From: Gnetum montanum
Taxonomy: Eukaryota; Streptophyta; Gnetopsida; Gnetales; Gnetaceae
NCBI GenBank assembly: GCA_015680685.1
Contig: MNCI01004863.1
Coordinates: 163,190 to 227,189, forward strand
DNA: 64,000 nt
Reading direction: 5' to 3'
The position numbers and the translations under genes were made by a program. The notes beneath the pieces are model-generated. The model was not told the origin of the DNA, ran no database searches, and worked only from the letters and a program-made list of their open reading frames with translations. Positions 56,958 to 64,000 of the stretch are shown here, piece by piece. Position 1 is the stretch's first letter. Every line of letters starts with the position of its first letter.

Positions 56958-57718
56958 TGATGAGGAACTCCCATTAATTCCATAATCCAAGCTCTCTCAA
57001 TATCACAACAATTGCAAATTTGAATAAGAAAATAAAATGAAAGCTTTATTTCTTCTCAAATGAAGAAATTACATCTAAATGGAAGCACAAATTCCCAAGG
57101 ATAGGCAAGAGATTCAATCCAACTCACATACCCTCAATCAAAGAATTCACACACTCACAAGGATGATCATCAAGGCACCTTGCCAAGACTCTATCTCTCT
57201 CTACTCTTCTCTCACACACCTCTCTTTCCCTAAACTCTTTCTTTCTTTCTATAGACTCTCTTCTTACTCTCCTCTTCAAATAGAAGGCCCAAGGACTCTA
57301 TTTATAATCTTTTCTTCCTGTCTCTTCATCTTCCCTCAAATTTAACATTCAATTTAATGTTTGTTAAAATCTATAGAAGATGTCTTCTAGAAACAAGAGA
57401 TATTTCTCCTGAGTATAGAAGTTATCAGAGTAGACAGCTTGGAGGAGACGTCTTGCAAAAGACATCTTGGCAAAGACATCTCACTTGCATATGGAAAATC
57501 TCCTATGCAGATGAGACATCCCCTCTACAAGGCCAAAATATAAAGATGCTTGTTTCGAGGCCTAGAACCTTTGGACACCTCCAAACAAGTCCCCATGGCC
57601 CTCAAAACACCCTAAAGTCATCAAAATGGCCCCAAAAGACTCCCAAACACACCAAAACTCTAGGTAAATATTCCATCAATGGAGAGATGTTACTTTTTCT
57701 TATTTGATGTCCACATCA
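56958..57718 (-). repeat. 3' LTR of the gag-only element (761 bp)
   Basis: On the minus strand it starts TGATGTGGACATC after a purine tract and ends CCTCATCA, where integrase of element E resumes. It has a TATA box (57299-57306) and several AAGACATCTT/AAGATGTCTT boxes (57373-57520), the same boxes as in the copia-type LTR at 26467. Confidence 0.7.
57299..57306 (-). promoter_or_regulatory. TATA box in LTR of the gag-only element
   Basis: TATAAATA on the minus strand (GATTATAAATAGAGTCC), about 420 bp from the LTR start, a usual U3 length. Confidence 0.7.
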
Positions 57719-58486
57719 GCACCCTTCTTCTTTAAAATACTCTTTATTCCCACACAAGATGCCTTTACACTTTGGATAGCTCTTGCCCCCTCACATAGGT
57801 CACAATTAACACACAAACCAAATCAAAAAACACATGGAATGATTAGACCTTAAAATATTTTTTCTATGCCATCCAGACTTATTTTACAAATACATAAATA
57901 CACAACAAAATTTTTGCATGACACACATATACACTAGCACAATTTTGTGCTTACATAATAATGGATAAATTCATGAAAGAAGAGTGGATATGGTCTTTGC
58001 CCTCAAAGGCTTCACCATGCTTCCATTTTGAGAGCACCAAATCTCATTTGTTTCTTTCATGACCTACAACAAAAGAAAAGTAAGGAAATTCAAAAGGCTT
58101 AGGTCTCCTCAAACCAACTTCCTTTCTTCCATTCTTTTTCTTCTTCTTCATCTCCTACTTCTTGGTGTTTGGAAGACTATTACTTTGCTTCCCTTCACCA
58201 TCATCACCACAATGTAGATTGTCTTCATGTTGTTCATCCATTTCATAGCCAAGACAATCAAGTTATTTAATACATCTAATAATTTTATCATTTTCATAAT
58301 CCATAGAAAGCATTTGCAATTTCTAGAAAATCATATCATTATTAATGTTTTCACCAACATCAATAATGATCTTCTCATAATGACTATTCCAATAGCCATC
58401 ATCATCAAGCACATTACCATTATTAGTCTTCCTCTCACTAACAATGGCATCAAAATTCACATTGATCTCATAACTTACAACATGAT

Positions 58487-59080
58487 TCACAATTTCATCA
58501 AAATCATCACAATGACCATGATTCTCATCATAACATTGAACAAACCACTATCAAGCTGAAGTGAAATACTAGCATCCATCATAATAGCTTCAACATGAAA
58601 GATATTATTACCATTAAGAACATAAAGCTCATACTTACTTGCCTCTTCATGGCATCTCCCATCCAATTTTGGTTCAACTTGATCTTCAACATGTGGATAT
58701 TCAATCTCTTCAAAGCTTGAATGTTCAAGATTCCAAATAGGAGTTCTCAATGTCTTCTCCTCTTCAAAGGAAGGATCAACAAGTTCTTCATCCTTTTTTG
58801 AAGATACCTGATCAAACGATAAACTCTCCTCCATGGCTTTAACATTATTTTCATCAAAAAAACCATCAAAGCAATCATTCTTCCACATACCTTAACTAGA
58901 AGACTCCCCTATCTTCCATGTGATAGCCTCAACTTGACTTGAAATCTCCTTTCCCTTACCACAAGGTATAGAAAAATTATAAAAAGTGTGAGAATCATAC
59001 CTTCTAGTGTTGCTCTTGACCCTTCTTGGAGAAGTCCCTTGATCTTTACCACTTATTGGCTTGGATCCTTCACCTCCCAT
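58487..59080 (-). pseudogene. Acidic hypothetical ORF downstream of the zinc knuckle
   Basis: About 198 codons in one frame with a single stop. The N-terminal third is basic (GKDQGTSPRRVKSNTRRYDS), the rest acidic (FDGFFDENNVKAMEESLSFD, KDEELVDPSFEEEKTLRTP, FEEIEYPHVEDQVEPKLDGR). No catalytic motif. Its place is that of protease/pol in complete elements. It may be a spacer of Gag or an extra ORF. The plus-strand frame at 58227-58559 is its shadow. Confidence 0.5.
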
Positions 59081-59423
59081 GACTCATGAGATAGGAACTC
59101 CCCTTGATTTGCACATACATCATCATGGGCCTTGAAGATCTCTTGGTTCCTTTGATGAAGTCCTTCATTTCCTTCCTTGAAACTTTGAAATATTAAACAT
59201 TTCTTTAATCAATAAGAGATACTTGAGAACTCTTTTTCTAATTAATCTCTACTTCATCAAATCCTTCTTCTTTCTCATTTCCTTAATTAACATTTACATT
59301 TCCCATAAAAATGTAAGAATTAATTTCTATTACATCTTCAATCACAAGAAGTCTACCTTCATTGGAGGATTATTCCTTTTCTAAGATTTGGATTTACTTT
59401 CTCTTGGAAACCTTTGGCTTATT

Positions 59424-59465
59424 ACACTCCCATTGTTTGTGTCCCTTTTCACCACAATTGAATCA
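59424..59465 (-). pseudogene. CCHC zinc knuckle of the gag-only element
   Basis: FNCGEKGHKQWECNKPK has the C-x4-H-x4-C part intact; the first Cys codon has become TGA. The GHKQWEC core is identical to that of the copia-type element at 29105-29146. Confidence 0.75.
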
Positions 59466-59639
59466 TTGAAGGCTGGAGGCATAATCATTTCCTTGATCCT
59501 TTCCATACTTGGAGTAGTATTTCTTGCACTCTTGGCCCTCCTTAGAGTTCTCTTTCTTCTAATTGGTATCTTCTTTGGAATTTCCATTATCCTTTGCTTC
59601 TTTCTCACTTTCAAAGGCTTTGGAGTTCTTTCCCTTAGA

Positions 59640-60095
59640 AGATTTAGGACCTCTAGTGTAGCCTTGAAGTTTCTTTTCAGCCTTAAGAGCTAATTCAAAA
59701 GCCTCATCCAATGTTTGAGTCTCATAGAAGGTTACCTCTTGTTGATGCTCCCTTTTAAGTCCTCCTTCAAAGTTAGATGCTTGTTCATTATCATCCCAAT
59801 GAAATTTTGCAAGCTACAAAACCTTTAAAAAATCCATGTAGTAGTCCTTCACACTGTTATCACCTTGCCTTGGGTACTCCAATTTTTAAATGGTCTCTTG
59901 TCTATGATGAGTCTTCTCAAATTTTTTCTTGAACATGAACTACATTAATGACCAATCCTTAATAGGAGTACCATTATTCACCTTATAAGAATGACTTTCC
60001 TTCTCCCACCATACAAGTGTTATGCCTTCCAATTTGGTTTTAGCAAAAGAAATTTAATCAGCTAAATGATGGTTATCAAACTTGATAAGGAAATT
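59640..60095 (-). pseudogene. Gag capsid region (Retrotrans_gag-like) of the gag-only element
   Basis: Minus strand: FAKTKLEGITLVWWEKESHS, TPIKDWSLM, a stop, FMFKKKFEKTHHRQ, LEYPRQGDNSVKDYYMDFLK, FHWDDNEQASNFEGGLKREH, QTLDEAFELALKAEKKLQG. The LEG-x5-WWE, Q-G-x-NSVxDY and F-x-x-GLK blocks are the hallmarks of the gypsy Retrotrans_gag domain. A basic, Lys/Ser/Glu-rich tail leads to the knuckle. Two stops. Confidence 0.8.
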
Positions 60096-60109
60096 CTTTC
60101 AATCAGCTA

Positions 60110-60480
60110 AATGATGGTTATCAGAAGGGTTGTTAGTAATGACTTTAAGGATGTTATCTTTGTAGATATCAAAGACCTTAGCATTAAAAAGAATAGTATC
60201 TCCACTTTTTAAAATCAAAGACAAGACTTAGGTAAGATTTCTCAATATCAAACTATCTAGTCTCTTAGTCTAAGAAAGAATGAGATATGTAGTATATGGA
60301 AATATTAACTCCATCGTCTTATCTTTAAGAGAGCATGATGGGTATGGAGTGGTTAGATTTGGAAAGGTAGAGGCAGAAAAATTAATTGAATTATGGAGGA
60401 TAAAGAATGAGAAGAGTGGTTAAGGAATATTTGATATAATAAAAGGTCTTTTGATACTTCTTGTCTCGTATTACAGAAGT
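60110..60480 (-). pseudogene. RNase H, element E
   Basis: Minus strand, continuing the RT frame with a shift: DDGVNISIYYISHSFLD, ETRQFDIEKSYLSLVFDFKK (one Gln is a stop), WRYYSF and a decayed end. YYISHSFLDxETR-x3-IEK is the Tat-type RNase H pattern, where the element-B counterpart is RYLNHALIAYDT. It is cut at about 60110 by the inserted element. Confidence 0.65.
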
Positions 60481-61330
60481 GGATTTGTGGAGCAAATGAG
60501 TTAATAGATGAAGGTGATTAGTGAGATTGCAGATGAAACAGAGGAATGATTGAAGAAAACCTTGTAGAATACACTTATCTAGGATGTATTTAGAAGATGT
60601 AAGATCTAGAATATCCTTAACCTTGTTAGGATTAATATCTATACCATCTTGAAAAATAAGGTAACCCAACACCTTATCCATAAGAACCTAAAAAATCCAT
60701 TTCTTAGGATTAAAACATATGTTAAACTTGTCACAACGAGTTAGAACTTGGTCTAAGTTAGAAGCATGATCAATTGCTAAAGTAGATTTGATGATCAAAT
60801 CATCAACATAATCATTAACTACTTTGAGCATCATGTTATTGAGGATAAAATTCATAGCTTGCTGATAGGTGACTCCAACATTCTTGAGCCCAAATGGCAT
60901 TTTAGTATAGCAAAATTTTCTCTAACAAGTCATGAACATGATATATTACTAGTGCTTTGGATTTGGTTATAACCAAAAAATCCATTCATGAAAGATAGAA
61001 TAGCGTGAGCCACTATAGAGTTGATAGGTTGATCTATGTTTGGTAATAGAAAGTCATCTTTAAGAGTAACCTTGTTAAGATCTTAAAAGTTCATGCATAT
61101 GCAAATGCCACCCTTCTTTTTGAAAACAACAATCATGTTAGAGACCCAATAAAAATAGTCAATGGGATGGATGAATCCAACATTATCAAGCTTGGTTATA
61201 TCTTCTTTTATAGTGAGAGTTATAGTAGGATGAATGTTTCTAATCTTTTTCTTGACATGTCTAGAACCTTCTTCAAAAATGATGTTGTGTTGAACTAGCT
61301 TAGGGTCTAGACTAGGTATGTCATTCTATC
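60390..61330 (-). pseudogene. Reverse transcriptase, element E
   Basis: Minus strand: IPSLDPKLVQHNIIF (about 61325-61280), IKEDITKLDNVGFIHPID, WVSNMIVVFKKKGGICICMN, DLNKVTLKDDFLLPNIDQPI, LSFMNGFFGYNQI, then after a frameshift MPFGLKNVGVTYQQAMNFIL and NDYVDDLIIKS with the catalytic YVDD intact (about 60835-60805), NICFNPKKWIF, a stop, and GYLIFQDGIDINPNKVKDIL. Close in order and wording to RT of element B (YVDN there). One frameshift and two stops. Confidence 0.85.
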
Positions 61331-61700
61331 CCTAAGTGAAAGAAACAGAATGCTTTTGCAAGGTAACTAGGATAGATTCCTAAAGGTCTAAAGAGAGAAG
61401 AGCATTAAGTTGATGAGTCTTCTATTCACCCTTATGACCTAGTATTTGCACTTTGATCATTTGATCCTTGGTCATATGATACTCTTAATCAATGAAAGAG
61501 AGGTCTAATTGAGGTATAAGTTCATCCTCTAAAATGTCTAAAGAGGATATGAGAGAAGCTAGATTTTATATTAAGCTAAGAAAAGAGGAATCTAAATCCT
61601 ATGTACCTAGCTTGCAGGATGACTCAAGATCAAAAGTTGAACTAAAGACTCTACACAGGTAGCCATGTTTTCCTTGGCCAAAATTAAGAGGTAAAATTTG
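61331..61700 (-). pseudogene. Pre-RT linker, element E
   Basis: Minus strand, one frame with stops at Gln-like positions: FDLESSCKLGT, DLDSSFLSLI, DILEDELIPQLDLSFID, EYHMTKDQMIKVQILGHKGE, LNALLSLDL and ESILVTLQKHSVSF. It corresponds to 19920-20100 of element B (VLVMTHSGKEKTLKLSSSL). Protease should precede it but does not within the window. Confidence 0.6.
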
Positions 61701-61921
61701 AATCTGAGAGAAAATGTTGAAATTTTAGCTAAAACCATCAAAATTCCTATGGCACACATTATTTCTAAGCTCTAAAATTATGGTATAAGGAAAATTTAGA
61801 CATGAAAGCTTTCATTTGAAACAAGTAAATTAGAGAATTGATGCATGAGCAATAGAAAGCAACAGTAAAGAAAACTTCAAAAAACAACATGATAAGTAGT
61901 AGCAGCAATAAGCAACGAACC

Positions 61922-61986
61922 ATGGGTGGATCTACTAGTAGCAACGGATCACCTTAGCCCTACTCACTTCCTCCTAGACCTTAGAT
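61922..61986 (+). pseudogene. Candidate first exon of the antisense gene, element E
   Basis: ATG at 61922 reads MGGSTSSNGSP, a stop, PYSLPPRP and ends at a consensus donor GTAAGT (61987-61992). It lies upstream of RT on the opposite strand and points away from RT, exactly as the first exon of the antisense gene in element B. The exon is too short for a similarity claim; position and donor are the evidence. Confidence 0.35.
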
Positions 61987-61992
61987 GTAAGT

Positions 61993-63090
61993 TACCTAAA
62001 CTCTAGATAGGAATATTTACCAAGCTTCACTATTACTATGATTTTCTATCATTACGATTGTGTTGGAATTTTGAACATTTTGTAAGATTTTGTTAGTGAG
62101 GTACAATGCTAGGCTTGAATTTGATGTCACTTAGAAATGTCAAGCAACTTTCAAATTCAAATTTTAAGCTTTAATTTGATTTTTTTGTGGGCTCGAGAAC
62201 CCCATCACATAACTTATGTTTTGAGATTTTTTAGAATTTTTCATATATGCAACTAGAAATTAAGTGCATGCATTGATTTTATAGCTTATCTTACCAATAT
62301 ACTAAAAACACAAAAAACTCTAGGTTTTGCAATATATTTTTATGATGAAATTAGGTAAAAACATAAATATACTGTTGCTACTATCGTGCATTAAGAAATG
62401 ACATAGCTAGGGTAAAAAATTTGACAATTTTGTGTTCTTTTTTATTAAATCTATTAAACACATTAGTTAGCATTAGTGAAAATGTAGTAGAATCAATGTT
62501 TTCTTGAGCAAATTCGTAGTTTTTTTGCAAAATCTTGAGAAAACATGATTTTGGGGGTTTTCCCATGAAGAACATGATGCAAGGTTTTGATGAAAAAGAA
62601 TTTTTACCAAATGCTAAGTATTAGAGATAGGATGAAATCACTCATCAAAAATGCTTTTTTATGTCAAAAATTAAATATTTGACATTGGGACATAATGTTT
62701 TTTCTAAAAACTACATAGGAAAATGATGACATTGTATGTCAAAGGAACCAATGTAAAATGTTAAAGTCATAGAAGTTTTTCCAAGTGTCTAATTTTAATT
62801 TTGATAGCCAATATTAATTTATATCGATGTGAAAACATAAAAGTGATAATGTAAAGAAAACTTTTAATGAGGATGTTTTTGCCAAACATCTAAATAAAGT
62901 AACATCCTACATCAAAGTCACATTTTCAATGTAAGACATCAAAGTGATGAGTTAGGATCCAATGTACAAAATTGAAAACTTAGAATAGTTTCAACATGAG
63001 ATCAATGTGACTTGAAGGATGTTTTGACATTTCATCAATGTTTTGACATGAGACTATGTATTTGATGCCAAATCCATATTTTTGTGTTTC
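61993..63090. other. AT-rich stretch, presumed intron or spacer
   Basis: No supported frame. From about 62690 to 63060 the words GACATT, TGACAT and ATGTCAA recur at irregular spacing (for example TTTTGACATTTCATCAATG, then TTTTGACATGAGAC), a loose repeat similar in vocabulary to the 1.4-kb units at 53186. Confidence 0.35.
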
Positions 63091-63099
63091 AAGGATGCC

Positions 63100-63520
63100 A
63101 CAGCATCTAGGCTCCTTATAATCAAGCCTATGTACATCTTTCTTGTTGATGAAAGGAGCATCCTAGTGAACAAGTGGAGGAATTCAAGTACAATCCTAAG
63201 CAACCCCTACTTGACAACAACATGTTGAAGTTGTCTAAATTGTGGTAAAGTTCTATATTTGAAGGGAGATATAGAATTTTTAAAGTTCTATATTTCATAC
63301 TTCGACGTAGTCATTTGAACTAGGCTAGGAGAAGAGGTTATTCTTCATGCCTTAGAGACAATCCTTCTGAAATTTTTTGCTAAGCCCAGAAAGATCATCT
63401 TTGATTTGTAATATGATATTGAGGAGCTATCCAAGGATATCCTAGTGTATAGGAAATGCTTGGATAAGCTATGGGAGAGATAAGAATATTTGTAGTTCAA
63501 CACTGATAGTACATTATTAT
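63100..63520 (+). pseudogene. Coding-like block on plus strand, possibly exon of the antisense gene of element E
   Basis: One plus-strand frame stays mostly open for about 130 codons: LLIIKPMYIFLVDERSILVN, KWRNSSTILSNPYLTTTC, KVLYLKGDIEFLKFYISYFD, GEEVILHALETILLKFFAKP, RKIIFDL and YDIEELSKDILVYRKCLDKL, with stops where Gln or Trp could have stood. The composition is that of a real protein. No family recognised and no clear match to the exons in element B. Confidence 0.35.
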
Positions 63521-64000
63521 TAGAAACCTACATTTCCATGGCAACGTCCAACTCACCAAGCTCTCAAATATTTATCAAAAAGTGAGTTAGAAAGTTAAGA
63601 GTTAAGAAAAGCTAGCCTTTTATTGCTTAAAAGAAACTAACTTAGGAAGTTTTTTGTATGCAAATTCAATGATCTAAATGTAAAGGATCCTAACCATTTG
63701 GCATTCTTGTAAAAATTATTATGAGATCTCTCCTAGCATCAAAATTGAATACCCCAGGTGATATTCAACTTCAATGTGTAACACAAGGGACTAAGAGTGC
63801 ACAAGTTATCAAATGAATACAATAGCCAACAATGGCTTCATCCACTATGAAATGAAGTCCATGGAGAAATTGTAGAGTGGCATAAGGGATCAAGAACCAT
63901 CCTAAGACCAAATGATAAGTAAAATTAGTCCTTTTGTATATTTTATTATTTACAAGTTAGAAAATAGAAGATGAGATTTTCTCATAGTGGTTTATACTTA
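63521..64000. other. Right edge, no supported feature
   Basis: AT-rich, no frame or repeat that I can support. Confidence 0.3.

Larger units (their letters stand above)
56958..60110 (-). mobile_element. Gag-only LTR element inserted between RNase H and integrase of element E
   Basis: On the minus strand: gag core (60080-59640), CCHC knuckle (59465-59424), a second acidic ORF (59080-58487), a purine tract (57733-57719) and a 3' LTR (57718-56958). No protease, RT or integrase motif is present. The 5' LTR and the gag N-terminus are missing; the sequence passes directly into RNase H of element E at a 23-bp direct repeat (60056-60078 and 60098-60120). It is thus a truncated, non-autonomous element. 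Confidence 0.65.
56200..61930 (-). mobile_element. Tat-lineage Ty3/gypsy element E, split by a gag-only element
   Basis: On the minus strand: pre-RT linker (about 61690-61330), RT (61330-60480), RNase H (to about 60110), then the inserted gag-only LTR element (60110-56958), then integrase (56957 to about 56215). The linker and RT resemble those of element B. A plus-strand ATG exon at 61922 lies where element B starts its antisense gene. Gag and protease would be to the right, beyond 64000 or lost. Confidence 0.7.

Noticed and set aside
57079-57707. Two plus-strand frames of 88 and 116 codons
   Set aside because: They lie inside the LTR of the gag-only element (minus orientation) and have no protein-like similarity.
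58227-58559. 110-codon open frame rich in Ile and Thr on the plus strand
   Set aside because: Low-complexity composition, and it overlaps the end of the acidic ORF and its downstream sequence on the minus strand. No independent support.
1-64000. Endogenous pararetrovirus (caulimovirid) sequence
   Set aside because: All RT regions are accompanied by integrase and LTRs in gypsy order. I saw no movement-protein or coat-protein type region.
1-64000. CRISPR arrays, operons, bacterial promoters or riboswitches
   Set aside because: The window is plant repeat DNA. The tandem repeats found have no constant repeat with unique spacers.
1-64000. tRNA, rRNA or snRNA genes
   Set aside because: No cloverleaf with A and B boxes or conserved rRNA core was recognised. 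The tRNA-like words are primer sites of retroelements.

Overview
This window looks like intergenic DNA from a plant with a large, repeat-filled nuclear genome. A gymnosperm would fit best, because the retrotransposons are very old, very decayed and deeply nested, but the species cannot be named from this sequence. I found no intact host gene, no rRNA or tRNA gene and nothing prokaryotic. Almost everything recognisable is LTR retrotransposon. Reading frames are broken by many TAG/TAA codons where conserved Gln (CAG/CAA) or Trp (TGG) is expected, the footprint of C-to-T decay at methylated cytosines.

Layout. 1-7449 (minus): Tat-lineage Ty3/gypsy element A, with 5' LTR, gag, zinc-knuckle and protease, running off the left edge. 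7450 to about 25640 (plus): Tat-lineage element B with gag and protease, then about 8 kb of unusual DNA, then RT, RNase H, a second (archaeal-type) RNase H and integrase. The 8-kb interruption holds a 33-35 bp minisatellite, an antisense gene-like unit with several exons and good splice sites, and a tandem array of about eleven 189-bp monomers. About 25640-35290 (minus): element C, a non-chromoviral gypsy element with an Asp-tRNA type primer site. It is split by a copia-type element (26467-32624) that carries gag and an extra plant-specific ORF but no pol. About 35291-41650 (plus): element D, same family as C, in head-to-head orientation.

41660-52014: a chromovirus with both LTRs (504 and 508 bp), a perfect CCCAT target duplication, iMet primer site, polypurine tract, RT, RNase H, integrase and a chromodomain. 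It has received an antisense gene-like insert behind the 5' LTR, a solo LTR between gag and protease (46240-47069), and a second solo LTR inside integrase (49547-50432) bracketed by a 254-bp duplication. 52015-56200: short and long tandem duplications (185 bp, 83 bp, about 1.4 kb) and an inverted fragment. About 56200-61930 (minus): Tat-lineage element E, with RT and RNase H separated from integrase by a gag-only LTR element (56958 to about 60110). 61930-64000: probably the antisense-gene region of element E.

The most interesting feature is the antisense, apparently spliced gene lying between protease and RT of the Tat-lineage family. The best copy is in B (12166-17283). A matching C-terminal piece lies at the same relative place and orientation in A, and a candidate first exon at the expected place in E. 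It is accompanied by a minisatellite and a 189-bp satellite-like array. The genes here are fossils: the layout shows how a TE community nested, captured extra ORFs and decayed, not a working operon or pathway.
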